A stretch of DNA of 50,465 nt from Aeromonas bivalvium (GTDB taxonomy: Bacteria > Pseudomonadota > Gammaproteobacteria > Enterobacterales > Aeromonadaceae), in NCBI RefSeq assembly GCF_000819765.1, contig NZ_CDBT01000030.1, positions 1 to 50,465 on the forward strand, read 5' to 3'. The notes beneath the pieces are model-generated. The model saw nothing but the letters and a program-made list of their open reading frames with translations, searched no databases and had not been told where the DNA came from. Below, piece after piece: positions 1 to 7,575 of this stretch; the stretch's first letter is position 1; the number at the start of each line of letters is the position of its first letter. A program made the position numbers and the translations under genes.

Positions 1-16
1 TCTTCAAGGGGCCAAT

Positions 17-994
17 CTAGTCCTGTGTGTAACCGTCGAGCAAATGGTTCAGTATCATCACCTGTTCAGGGCACAATTGGTCACTAGCGTGTAGCAGCCA
101 GAAGCGGTTTAGAGCAAGCGCATGGGTACATGATTGTTGGGTCTGTTCCAGCGTGACGTTGAGTGTGTCCAAAAACCAAACCAGCCAAGGGGTGATATCC
201 AGACCACCTCTCTGGGTCTGCTCCAGAGTGCGATAGTAATCGGCTTGCTGCTCAAATATTACTACCGACATGGCATACAGACTGATGCTCTGGTTGTCGG
301 CCTGAGAGAGTGCAAGATCGGTGAGGGCTCGGGTAATCCGTCCGTTACCGTCATCAAACGGATGCAAAGTGACAAACCATATGTGGCAGATGGCCGCCCT
401 AAGTAATGGGTCTAGGCAGGGGTCATCGAGACTGGTTCTGAACCATTCGATGAAAGTGGCCAATTCCTGCTCCAGCCCCTCTCGTGGTGGGGCTTCGAAA
501 TGCACGATGAGTCGATCACGTGCTCCGGATATCACCTGCATCGGCTCATCACCACGCAGCTGGCCAACGCGTATCTGATGCAATCTCCGGTCATCTGCGG
601 GAAAAAGCCAGCGGTGCCATTGCAGCAAGCGTTCCAGCGTCAACTGCTCATCGGTGCTATAGATTGCATCCACAATCATGGCGGCCAATCCATCAGATCG
701 ATCTGAGGTGGGGTAAGGTGTCTGCTCCGATATGCCGAGGTGACGAGCCAGTGATGTACGTACCGATTGCGTATTAAGTCGTTGATTCTCGATGGCCGAT
801 GAAGCAATAACATTGGCCAGCAGCGTATCTAGGGCATGTGTCTGATGCGCCAGTGTTGTGTTGTGAGCTGATAAGTGAAGGCCCTGGAGCAACCCCAGAT
901 TACGGTGCACTTGGCGTAGCTTTGGCAGTAACTGCCGGTCTTGCCAGCAAAAATTGGGCCACTCATCGTGTTGCCAGATCCAGTCTACGGTCAT
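17..994 (-). CDS. Fic family protein with N-terminal DUF4172 and class II inhibitory motif
   Basis: Putative adenylyltransferase that would transfer AMP from ATP to a target protein. The start at 994 gives the N-terminus MTVDWIWQHDEWPNF, typical of DUF4172. S65-x3-E69-N70 matches the (S/T)xxxE(G/N) auto-inhibitory motif, placed N-terminal as in class II Fic proteins. The catalytic motif HPFDDGNGRITR is at residues 211-222, with His211 and all key residues intact. The protein is 325 residues and stops at LLDGYTQD, where relatives I remember continue about 45 residues into a winged helix. It may be truncated by the TAG at 17-19, or a frame may continue outside the window. A longer reading starting at 1120 is possible but would add non-conserved sequence. 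Confidence 0.85.
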   Translation of the reverse strand: MTVDWIWQHDEWPNFCWQDRQLLPKLRQVHRNLGLLQGLHLSAHNTTLAHQTHALDTLLANVIASSAIENQRLNTQSVRTSLARHLGISEQTPYPTSDRSDGLAAMIVDAIYSTDEQLTLERLLQWHRWLFPADDRRLHQIRVGQLRGDEPMQVISGARDRLIVHFEAPPREGLEQELATFIEWFRTSLDDPCLDPLLRAAICHIWFVTLHPFDDGNGRITRALTDLALSQADNQSISLYAMSVVIFEQQADYYRTLEQTQRGGLDITPWLVWFLDTLNVTLEQTQQSCTHALALNRFWLLHASDQLCPEQVMILNHLLDGYTQD

Positions 995-1043
995 CGATAA
1001 TCTCGCTGATTTTGTGTCGCGGGCAAGCAGTGCAATGCCAAAA

Positions 1044-1111
1044 ATGAGCCGAATTGACACCACATTCGGCTCGCGATATGAGCCGATAATAGCCCTCATT
1101 CGGCTCATTCC
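1044..1111. repeat. Two tandem 34-bp copies of a palindromic operator-like element
   Basis: Copies at 1044-1077 and 1078-1111. Each has ATGAGCCGA near its start and ATTCGGCTC at copy positions 21-29, so each is itself an inverted repeat. The four half-sites start at 1044, 1064, 1078 and 1098 in alternating orientation. The array overlaps the inferred -10 of the fic promoter, which suggests autoregulation or repression. The remaining gap between fic and the next gene (995-1338) shows nothing else clear. Confidence 0.75.
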
Positions 1112-1116
1112 ACAAC
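1086..1116 (-). promoter_or_regulatory. Putative fic promoter
   Basis: On the minus strand TTGTGG (1116-1111) is followed after 18 bp by TATTAT (1091-1086). The -10 lies inside the tandem palindromic repeat, so a protein bound there should block transcription. Confidence 0.4.
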
Positions 1117-1338
1117 TCACAGGGCTGGTCTACTGGGTGTCGGAGAGGCTCGGGGCGAGAATGGACTCTTGGACAGTGCCACTTACTAGGTTATGATTTG
1201 TCTCGGCTGACCAGCCAGACTTTCGCACGAGTCAAAATGGTTACTACTCTCAAGCCACATGATCTCAACCTCAAATCCTCACCTTGGATGGATTAAACGT
1301 GCGATGTATACCCCAGGGTAGGACTAGGAGATTGGATC

Positions 1339-2469
1339 ATGACCATCAAAGCGTTCGTCCACACAACCCAACTTGAGCTCAAAGATGTACTAGGCATCTC
1401 CCTCAAACGTAGTCATATCTACGAGATGATTGCTGCGGCCTATGGCTACAGTACTTACGCGTCATTGCAAGCTGATGCGATTCTGCTCAGTAATACGAAA
1501 TGGCAGGTTGCGTTGGATGTAAGTGCAATTGAGGCTAGAACTGTTATTCTGGGTATTAGTATTCCTGAGCTTGTCGCTCAGAAGTTGGCCACATTGTTAG
1601 TGCAAGCTGGTATTATAAGCCTACGCGTAAAAGAGATTTTGAGGAATCGCCTAAACGACGATTACATTACTCAGCTTTATATTCAGAGTAATCAACTTCA
1701 TCCTAATTCGACTACTGCTAGCCGCTTTAGCTCCTCAGACCATTATGCTGGGGAGTTAATGAGTATGTTTAAACAGAATGAATTTAACTCGCCATTAGTA
1801 CACCAGGGGTTGGTCCAGTTAAGTGCATTTGCAGACCGAAATGCCTCGTCATTTACCGATTTTGAACTTCATCAGAAATTGTACAGAATAGCCAGTGGCT
1901 TTAATGGTGCTGATATTAATGCATTAGTTGACACAGATAAAGAACGATACATTTATTGGTATCATCACTTGAAAAAAGCTGCAATGTCATTTGATATGGA
2001 TGCTGTTTTCGAGTTGGCATCACATGGACTTGATTCCTCTTTATATATTGGCTATATGGGCGGCAGTAAACGTAGTGAATCTATTGCAATCGAATGTGAA
2101 ACTCGTGGCATGGTGGTGAATGCTTATTATTGGTGGATTGTTAGTGCAATCAATGGTTCTGTTGACGCAATATATAAGCTGGTTAGTGATTATGATAAGG
2201 AAAACTCATTCCGGTGTTGGGTATGGATATTTCTTGCTAAAGAGTTAGGGTTTGATTTACTGACGTCGACAGATACAACTACAAGTTATGATATGCACAG
2301 TGGCGATGAAAGTTATACTTTCTCATTACCAGGTAAAATTCTTCCTGCATTGACTCCCCCTGACGTGGATACAAGTATATCCAATATGGCTCAACAGTTA
2401 GCATATAAGTTGTATGCTCAATATCTAGAAGATGACATTTTTTTTGAAGAGTATACTCATAATGAGTAA
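1339..2469 (+). CDS. Hypothetical protein, AT-rich island gene
   Basis: 376 residues and not recognised by name. The start at 1339 is supported by GGAG seven bases upstream. The N-terminal 50 residues contain SLKRSHIYEMIAAAYGYSTY, a short helical pattern resembling the N-terminus of some uncharacterised Sel1/TPR-type proteins and of the glyoxalase-related N-terminal domain; this is a recollection, not a search result. The middle and C-terminus are helix-rich with many aromatic residues (MVVNAYYWWIV), and the tail is acidic. There is no signal peptide or clear membrane segment. Its codon use is visibly more AT-rich than the core genes to the right, consistent with acquisition. It runs convergently towards the antitoxin-like gene. 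Confidence 0.75.
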   Translation: MTIKAFVHTTQLELKDVLGISLKRSHIYEMIAAAYGYSTYASLQADAILLSNTKWQVALDVSAIEARTVILGISIPELVAQKLATLLVQAGIISLRVKEILRNRLNDDYITQLYIQSNQLHPNSTTASRFSSSDHYAGELMSMFKQNEFNSPLVHQGLVQLSAFADRNASSFTDFELHQKLYRIASGFNGADINALVDTDKERYIYWYHHLKKAAMSFDMDAVFELASHGLDSSLYIGYMGGSKRSESIAIECETRGMVVNAYYWWIVSAINGSVDAIYKLVSDYDKENSFRCWVWIFLAKELGFDLLTSTDTTTSYDMHSGDESYTFSLPGKILPALTPPDVDTSISNMAQQLAYKLYAQYLEDDIFFEEYTHNE

Positions 2470-2501
2470 CAATGATTTTTATAGATGTTTTTACGGAATG
2501 C

Positions 2502-2526
2502 AGGGGGGGGACACCCCCCCTTTAGT
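2502..2526 (+). terminator. G8/C7 hairpin terminator after the AT-rich gene
   Basis: Eight G (2503-2510), ACA loop, seven C (2514-2520), flanked by A and T that extend the stem, then TTTAGTT. It lies 33 bp after the 376-residue gene and between two convergent genes, so it may serve both. The pure G tract is unusual. Confidence 0.6.
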
Positions 2527-2600
2527 TATAATAAGTCTGGATCTTTTCTCGCAACGCGAGGAAAAACTAAAATTATGGCAGCCAGATGTGTTGTCTTATA

Positions 2601-3053
2601 TTAGTAGACACCATGTTCAATTCGTCCTACTAAGTCTACCACTGCTTGAACTCCTACTGATGTACTCAACAGTTCAGCTGGCATTTTCCCGCCAAGTCCC
2701 TTAGCTGGTTGATGTAGCCATGCTATGGATTTGGTATTATCATTTTCATTTAGGGCGCGAGCCGCATCCAGAGCCAATATAACACCATAAACCCTAGAAC
2801 CTTGTTGAATAGTCAGAGGTGTATTTGTTCTGAGTTTGCGTGAAATAGTATTCTTGCTAATGCCGGTGAGGCGGCATATCGTGCCAACATCGGTCATAAC
2901 CATTTTAGCGAGCTGAGGAATAGTCTCTGGTGCTACGCCAGCAACAATCCATAGGTGAACTCTCAATAGCTCGCTCGGAATGTTAAGGGCATGTGCAAGT
3001 GATCTACTTGTGGTGATGTGAGGACTCATACCATCGTCTGCATAGGTTATCAC
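2601..3053 (-). CDS. Xre/MbcA/ParS-type antitoxin-like protein, without adjacent toxin
   Basis: 150 residues. The N-terminal part carries a helix-turn-helix (TDVGTICRLTGISKNTISRKL). The C-terminal part has the toxin-binding (DUF2384) signature: WLHQP, GLGGKMPAELLSTSVGVQAV and a final RIEHGVY. Such proteins neutralise RES-domain toxins and repress their operon. The GTG start at 3053 has GGAG six bases upstream; ATG at 3029 is the alternative. The RES toxin gene normally follows directly, but here the next 130 bases hold only a hairpin and then the convergent 376-residue gene. It is therefore an orphan or has another partner. Confidence 0.75.
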   Translation of the reverse strand: MITYADDGMSPHITTSRSLAHALNIPSELLRVHLWIVAGVAPETIPQLAKMVMTDVGTICRLTGISKNTISRKLRTNTPLTIQQGSRVYGVILALDAARALNENDNTKSIAWLHQPAKGLGGKMPAELLSTSVGVQAVVDLVGRIEHGVY

Positions 3054-3269
3054 GTAGCTCTCCTATTTCTATGAGCGATTCTACACCAAGATTTCACCTA
3101 GAATAGTTTTGTCGTCTAGAGTGGTGGCAGTCACAGTCAATACAATGTGTCGGTCTGCAAATCTCCATATCTTTGACTTTTGTGAGCTGAATATCGGTAG
3201 GTGGATAGGGCCTTCAATATTTCTTTACGTCAAAATTCCATATAGTCCGGGCAATTAGTCAGATGTGGG

Positions 3270-4541
3270 CTACTCGCCCACAACTGTCAATGCTCTAAAA
3301 CCGCTAGCCAGAGAGAGGTTCCCTTGGCTAGCCTGTTCAATGTGGTTGCTCCACCACATCATCATTATCACTCGTTGCTCAAAGTAATCTGCACGATTAT
3401 AGGCACGGCGGATCTCGTTCTCGTCTGCGTGAGACAGTGCTGCCTCGATGGCATCAGGGTTGAATCCCTGTTCGTTTAGAGTGGTGCTACCCAGCGAGCG
3501 CAAACCGTGGGCCACCAGTCGTCCGCCATAGCCCAGTCGCTTGAGGGCGGCATTCGCGCTCTGGTCGTTGATGTGGCCGAGTGGATCACGGTAGCCAGGG
3601 AACACGAAGGGGCGGTGGCCACTAATCGGTTTCATCCGTTCCAGCAGGGATATTGCTTGTGGTGTCAGAGGGACTCGGTGCGGGCGTTCCTTCTTCATCC
3701 GATCTTCAGGGATGTTCCAGACTTTGGCATCGATATCGATCTCATCCCAGCGAGTACCTGCGGATTCGCCTGGGCGAACCAAGGTATGCAAGCTCCATTC
3801 AATTTGGTAGCGTGTTGTGAGGTCTAACCTCCCATTTGCAATGTCTGCCATCAGATGTGGCAACTCGGCTGGCTTGAGGGTCGGCATGTGCTTTTTGGTG
3901 GGTTTCTTGAATACCTTACGAATGGCAGAGCAAGGATTAGCCTGGAGAAGGCCATGATTGACGCTATAGTCGAGAATTTCGTTAATCCTCTGGCAGAGGC
4001 GACGTACAGTCTCATGTTTGCCATCTGCTTCAATTGGGCGAAGAATTTCAATAACTTTAGGCGCACGTATCTGGTCTATGGGCATTGAGCCAATGAAGGG
4101 CAACACATAGAGTTCAAGGGAGCGCCACGAATCGGTGGCATAGGCGTCTGTCACATTGTGGCGTTTCAATTCCAGCCATTTGCACGCCATGCGTTCGAAC
4201 GTGTTGGCACTAGCTTCTTGCTTGGCTTGAGCTGTGGCGATCTGTTCTTCTTTATGGAGCTTGGGATCAATGCCTTGGGCCAGTAGGGTGCGGACTTCTC
4301 GCCGCCGCTCTCTAGCAGCGGCAAGGGAGACTTCTGGATAAGTACCAAATCCCATGTTGGTGCGCTTTTTATCGGCTGGTTTTTGGTACTTGAAAACCCA
4401 TCTTTTCCCTCCGTTAGGCTTAACTCTCAGCTCTAACCCTTCCCCATCAGGCAAGGTTAACTCTTTGATGTCTGCTTTGGCTGTTTTCACTTTAGTGTCA
4501 GAAAGCCGGTTTGTTCCTGTCTTACGCGTCTTCTTGTCCAT
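3270..4541 (-). CDS. P4-family tyrosine recombinase (island integrase)
   Basis: 423 residues. Integrates and excises the island at ssrA. The N-terminus (NRLSDTKVKTAKADIKELTL, LPDGEGLELRV) is the DUF4102 arm-binding domain; the catalytic domain carries Arg256 (LVRPGE), His345-x2-Arg348 (HGLR), His371 (LSHAD) and the nucleophile Tyr381, so it appears active. The start at 4541 has AAGAGG upstream; longer readings would run into the repeats and the ssrA terminator. It ends 216 bp before the antitoxin-like gene, and that gap (3054-3269) shows nothing recognisable. Confidence 0.93.
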   Translation of the reverse strand: MDKKTRKTGTNRLSDTKVKTAKADIKELTLPDGEGLELRVKPNGGKRWVFKYQKPADKKRTNMGFGTYPEVSLAAARERRREVRTLLAQGIDPKLHKEEQIATAQAKQEASANTFERMACKWLELKRHNVTDAYATDSWRSLELYVLPFIGSMPIDQIRAPKVIEILRPIEADGKHETVRRLCQRINEILDYSVNHGLLQANPCSAIRKVFKKPTKKHMPTLKPAELPHLMADIANGRLDLTTRYQIEWSLHTLVRPGESAGTRWDEIDIDAKVWNIPEDRMKKERPHRVPLTPQAISLLERMKPISGHRPFVFPGYRDPLGHINDQSANAALKRLGYGGRLVAHGLRSLGSTTLNEQGFNPDAIEAALSHADENEIRRAYNRADYFEQRVIMMMWWSNHIEQASQGNLSLASGFRALTVVGE

Positions 4542-4550
4542 GCCGCCTCT

Positions 4551-4602
4551 TAGTACCACTGAATTTAGTACCATCGCCCTTGTGGTACTAGTAATGGTAC
4601 TA
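4551..4602. repeat. Four copies of TAGTACCA/TGGTACTA upstream of the integrase
   Basis: TAGTACCA at 4551-4558 and 4566-4573, then the inverted form TGGTACTA at 4583-4590 and 4595-4602. Two direct copies face two inverted copies directly before the integrase start. They could be arm-type integrase or excisionase sites, or an operator controlling int. Confidence 0.65.
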
Positions 4603-4644
4603 AATGAGCTGGTTTCTGGCGACTTCCTCGGACTACTGAGGACA

Positions 4645-4680
4645 ACAAAAAACCCGCAAAGCCTTTGGCAATGCGGGTTT
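4645..4680 (-). terminator. Terminator downstream of ssrA
   Basis: On the minus strand AAACCCGCA (4680-4672) and TGCGGGTTT (4658-4650) form a stem followed by a T run. It ends tmRNA transcription before the integrase, so the island preserves or supplies an ssrA terminator. Confidence 0.8.
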
Positions 4681-4713
4681 CTGTACTTCTTCGTTCCCGG
4701 CCGGAACATGATT

Positions 4714-5073
4714 TGGTGGAGCTGGGGGGATTTGAACCCCCGTCCAAAATTACTACATCCTCGGCACTACATGCTTAGTCACTCTTTACATTCGCCAACC
4801 CGCTGCGGAGAGACACGCCACGAATCAACTAGCTCGATTGGTTTTAATGCTTCCGCCCCGAGCAGGACTTCCACACGATCCTGTGAAGGATGACCTTCCG
4901 ATTCCCTAGGACACAGGCAAGCTAGGGTAGAAGGGCTCAGCGCAGGTTATTAAGCTGCGAGTGCGTAGTTTTCGTCGTTTGCGACTATTTTTTTGCGGTT
5001 TATTAACGAGGCCTACCGCACCTCGGCATGCACCTTGGGTTTCGTGAATCTTGTCGAATCCAGAATCAGCCCC
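4714..5073 (-). ncRNA. ssrA: tmRNA (transfer-messenger RNA)
   Basis: Rescues stalled ribosomes together with SmpB. The 5' end GGGGCTGATTCTGG is at 5073 and the encoded CCA at 4716-4714; the length of 360 is close to the E. coli 363. The tag reading frame at 4982-4953 translates to ANDENYALAA and is followed by two TAA codons. The T-arm GGGGGTTCAAATCCCCC is at the 3' end and is the likely island attachment site: integration keeps the gene intact because the end is rebuilt by the element. Confidence 0.98.
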
Positions 5074-5088
5074 AAGTTGTTAAGAGGG

Positions 5089-5116
5089 ATTGTACGCAAA
5101 AAACCAGCCATGGCAA
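5089..5116 (-). promoter_or_regulatory. Putative ssrA promoter
   Basis: Minus-strand TTGCCA (5116-5111), a 16-bp spacer and TACAAT (5094-5089), about 16 bases before the mature 5' end of tmRNA, consistent with a short RNase P-processed leader. Confidence 0.55.
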
Positions 5117-5191
5117 GGCGTTGGCCGGCAATGAGCCAAATTGGCCGGTCGTTTGCCGATTTATTATTCGCTATGGCGAGTCCAGGTCGTG

Positions 5192-5217
5192 CTCTGGGGG
5201 GAGTGGAACCCCCGTCT
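5192..5217 (-). repeat. T-arm-like element resembling the ssrA 3' end
   Basis: CTGGGGGGAGTGGAACCCCC differs at only a few loop bases from CTGGGGGGATTTGAACCCCC in the ssrA 3' end (4723-4742). It sits in the smpB-ssrA gap, outside any gene. It could be an old attachment-site scar or tmRNA 3'-end remnant. Confidence 0.5.
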
Positions 5218-5241
5218 CCCATGGCGCGGCGCCAAAAGCAG

Positions 5242-5266
5242 CACGCCGGACCCAAGGTCCGGCGTG
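5242..5266 (-). terminator. smpB terminator
   Basis: Perfect 11-bp stem, CACGCCGGACC and GGTCCGGCGTG, with a three-base loop, about 30 bp after the smpB stop; on the minus strand it is followed by CTGCTTTTGG. Confidence 0.65.
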
Positions 5267-5295
5267 GCAGCAAGGCGCTGACCTGGGCAGGGCAA

Positions 5296-5784
5296 TCAGC
5301 CCAAGCGCTTGTTCTTCATGATGCGGGACTTCTCGCGGTCCCATTCGCGGGCCTTGGTGTCTTCCCGCTTGTCATGCTCTTTCTTGCCCTTCACCAGGCC
5401 GATTTCGACCTTGACCCAGCACTGTTTCCAGTAGAGGGAGAGGGGCACTATGGTGTAGCCCTGACGTGCGGTCAGGCTCTCGAGCCTGTCTATCTCGCGG
5501 CGGCTCAGCAGCAGCTTGCGGGTACGGGTCGGGTCGCACACCACATGGCTGGAGGCGGCATTGAGCGGCAGGAAGCTGGCGCCGAACAGGAAGGCCTCTC
5601 CCTGCAAGAAGATGACATAGGCTTCGCTGATGTTGGCCTTGCCCGCCCGCAGGGATTTGACTTCCCACCCTTGCAGCGCCAGGCCCGCTTCGACCTTCTC
5701 TTCGATGAAGTATTCGTGGCGCGCGGCTCGGTTGAGGGCAATGGTGCTGGACCCGGCTTTGTTTTTACTGTTTTTTTTGCTCAT
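5296..5784 (-). CDS. smpB: SsrA-binding protein SmpB
   Basis: 162 residues. Binds tmRNA and places it in the ribosomal A site during trans-translation. The protein runs from [29 protein letters not shown] through [19 protein letters not shown] and [21 protein letters not shown], all strongly conserved in SmpB, including the basic C-terminal tail that enters the mRNA channel. The start at 5784 fits the family length; upstream in-frame sequence is low-complexity. It stands directly upstream of ssrA, so both partners are adjacent, and is divergent from ratA. Confidence 0.97.
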   Translation of the reverse strand: MSKKNSKNKAGSSTIALNRAARHEYFIEEKVEAGLALQGWEVKSLRAGKANISEAYVIFLQGEAFLFGASFLPLNAASSHVVCDPTRTRKLLLSRREIDRLESLTARQGYTIVPLSLYWKQCWVKVEIGLVKGKKEHDKREDTKAREWDREKSRIMKNKRLG

Positions 5785-5941
5785 GACGGGCGCCTTCGGC
5801 GATGACGTGGAAGGCGCATTATACGTGGGTGGCGGCGGCTGTAAAACGCGCAGCCGCTCGAGTGGCGACTTTGTGAGCAGTTTCGGCGGTGATTTTCGGG
5901 GATATGGTGATAAAATCCCAGGGATTGGATGAGGAAACCCC

Positions 5942-6376
5942 ATGCCCCGTATTACCCGCAGTGCCCTGGTGATGTTCAGCGCGGAACAGATGTTCCGGCT
6001 GGTCAACGATGTTCATGCCTACCCCGAGTTCCTGCCCGGCTGTGTCGGCAGTCGGGTCCACGAGAGTGGCGACGACTTCATGACCGCGTCGGTGGATGTG
6101 GCCAAGGCGGGCATCGCCAAGACCTTCACCACCCGCAACCAGCTCGATGCCAACCGTCAGATCAGGATGGAACTGGTCGATGGCCCGTTTCGCAAGCTGG
6201 CCGGCTGGTGGACCTTTACCCCCCTGGATGTGGACGCCTGCAAGGTGGAGTTCGATCTGGACTTCGAATTTACCTCCAAGCTGATCGAGCTGGCCTTTGG
6301 CCAGATCTTCCGGGATCTGGTGGGTTCCATGGTGCTCGCCTTCTCCAACCGGGCCAAGGAGGTCTACGGTGCCTGA
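5942..6376 (+). CDS. ratA: RatA-type START/polyketide-cyclase family protein
   Basis: 144 residues; single coenzyme Q-binding/START-like domain. The E. coli homologue (RatA/PasT) was described as inhibiting ribosome subunit association, and the related COQ10 binds ubiquinone, so the cellular role is debated. Visible signatures are [31 protein letters not shown] and the C-terminal [36 protein letters not shown] precedes the ATG. The end overlaps the start of ratB by eight bases, giving a coupled pair as in E. coli. Confidence 0.93.
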   Translation: MPRITRSALVMFSAEQMFRLVNDVHAYPEFLPGCVGSRVHESGDDFMTASVDVAKAGIAKTFTTRNQLDANRQIRMELVDGPFRKLAGWWTFTPLDVDACKVEFDLDFEFTSKLIELAFGQIFRDLVGSMVLAFSNRAKEVYGA

Positions 6377-6728
6377 TTCCTTGACGATAGAGGTGGTCTA
6401 CGCCCTGCCGGATCGCCAGACGGTGTTGACGCTGAGGGTCGGGGCAGGCACCAGCGTGCAGGCGGCCATCGAGCAGTCCGGCATCCTGGCCAGGCATCCC
6501 GAGATCGATCTCTCGGTGAACAAGTTCGGCATCTACAGCCGCCTGGCCAAGGCGACTGATCTGCTTCAGGACGGGGATCGCATCGAGATCTACCGCCCGC
6601 TTACCGCCGATCCCAAGGAGATGCGCAAGAAGCGAGCGGAGAAGGCCAAGGAGGAGGGCCGTGCCGATGTGGTCACAGGGGGTCGTCCCAATGCCAGCCG
6701 CAAGCGCGACGAGGCTGAGGGGAGCTGA
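6369..6728 (+). CDS. ratB: RnfH/RatB family ubiquitin-like fold protein
   Basis: 119 residues from a GTG start inside the last codons of ratA. The family has a beta-grasp fold; its function is not established, and although called RatB it is not a proven antitoxin. Conserved features are IEVVYALPDRQTVLTLRV, VNKFGIYSRLAK, LQDGDRIEIYRPL and a highly charged Lys/Glu/Arg tail (DPKEMRKKRAEKAK). Confidence 0.92.
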   Translation: MPDSLTIEVVYALPDRQTVLTLRVGAGTSVQAAIEQSGILARHPEIDLSVNKFGIYSRLAKATDLLQDGDRIEIYRPLTADPKEMRKKRAEKAKEEGRADVVTGGRPNASRKRDEAEGS

Positions 6729-6774
6729 AGGCGGCGACCAGCCGCCCTCGGCGCAGCCATCAAGACTCGATACC

Positions 6775-6800
6775 AGAAGAGGCGCCATGGCGCCTCTTCT
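6775..6800. terminator. Perfect 26-nt palindrome between convergent genes
   Basis: A 13-bp self-complementary stem centred on GGCGCCATGGCGCC, between the ends of ratB and the dehydrogenase gene. It lacks a T tract, so terminator function in both directions is inferred from position and stem strength. Confidence 0.5.
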
Positions 6801-6815
6801 GCGTATGGGGCCCGT

Positions 6816-7448
6816 TCACAGGTCAAGCAGCCGCTCGTTTTCCACCACCTCGACCCCATCCCCCTCGCTCAGGAGCACCATGGCGCTGGCCACCTGGCTC
6901 GCCTCTATGGCGTGCCAGCGGCGCAACTTGCCCAGCAGCAGGGGGCGCAGCAGCGGGTAGATCCCTTGAAAGTACTGCTCCGAGAGGCGTGGCGACTGGC
7001 GATGGCCGAGCAGCATGGCGGGACGCAGTATGGCCAGACGCTGCCAGTCATGGGCTTGCAGGCCCAGTTCCATCTCGCCCTTGGTGCGGGGGTAGAGCAG
7101 GGGAGAGGCGGCATTGGCCCCCATGCTGGAGATCACCACCAGCCGTCGGCAGCCATGGCGGCGGGCCAGCTCGGCGAAGGCGAGCACATAATCCAGATCG
7201 ACCCGGCGAAATGCGGCAGCCGAGCCTGCCTCCCTGCGGGTGGTGCCGAGGCAGCAGAAAGCGAGGGTGACTGGCTGGGGCAAGGTGACGCTGGCCAGAT
7301 CATCAAAATCGACCGGCAGCCAGTGCCGGGTAGGCTGCTCGAGGCCCGGTGTGCGGCAGAGCAGGAGCAGCTCATGCTCTGCGGGCAATTGCTTCAGCAG
7401 CTGGCGGCCGACGAGGCCGGTGGCACCGGCTATCAGGATCCTGCTCAT
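6816..7448 (-). CDS. NAD(P)-binding Rossmann protein, TIP30/HTATIP2-like
   Basis: 210 residues, atypical short-chain dehydrogenase. The N-terminal GATGLVGRQLL is the dinucleotide-binding loop; CCLGTTRREAGSAAAFRRVD and VVISSMGANAASPLLYPRTKGEME carry the Ser and YxxxK (YPRTK) catalytic pattern. The substrate is unknown; relatives are annotated as NAD-dependent epimerase/dehydratase or oxidoreductase. It is monocistronic between ratB (convergent) and bamE. Confidence 0.85.
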   Translation of the reverse strand: MSRILIAGATGLVGRQLLKQLPAEHELLLLCRTPGLEQPTRHWLPVDFDDLASVTLPQPVTLAFCCLGTTRREAGSAAAFRRVDLDYVLAFAELARRHGCRRLVVISSMGANAASPLLYPRTKGEMELGLQAHDWQRLAILRPAMLLGHRQSPRLSEQYFQGIYPLLRPLLLGKLRRWHAIEASQVASAMVLLSEGDGVEVVENERLLDL

Positions 7449-7540
7449 GAGGCTCTCCCTGTGTCATGGCATTGGACGCATTTCAGCATCGGACAAGGGT
7501 CGGCCATCTGCCAGGCGCCTCTGTGGCTGAAGGAGATAAA

Positions 7541-7567
7541 ACAAAACCGGCGCAAGGCCGGTTTTGT
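7541..7567 (-). terminator. bamE terminator
   Basis: Stem CAAAACCGG/CCGGTTTTG around a GC loop, followed on the minus strand by TTTTATC, ten bases after the bamE stop. Confidence 0.75.
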
Positions 7568-7575
7568 GGAGGGGA

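Larger units (their letters stand above)
1..4714. mobile_element. Integrase end of an ssrA-integrated genomic island (partial)
   Basis: A tyrosine recombinase gene starts about 170 bp beyond the 3' end of ssrA and points away from it, the usual arrangement of islands that use tmRNA as attachment site (CP4-57 in E. coli is the known example). The interval carries accessory-type genes (Fic protein, ParS-type antitoxin, an unknown AT-rich gene) and looks less GC-rich than the chromosome after 4714. No second copy of the ssrA 3' end is visible between 1 and 4700, so the other att site lies outside the window. Confidence 0.7.

Noticed and set aside
2470..2600. Remnant of a RES toxin downstream of the ParS-like gene
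   Set aside because: No RES motif could be read in any frame of this stretch on the minus strand.
2432..2704. 90-residue plus-strand frame after the AT-rich gene
   Set aside because: Runs through the G/C hairpin and opposite the antitoxin-like gene; no ribosome binding site and no similarity to a toxin.
5942..6728. RatA/RatB as a toxin-antitoxin module
   Set aside because: Despite the gene names, these proteins belong to the ubiquinone-binding START-like and RnfH families; toxin-antitoxin function is disputed, so no such claim is made.
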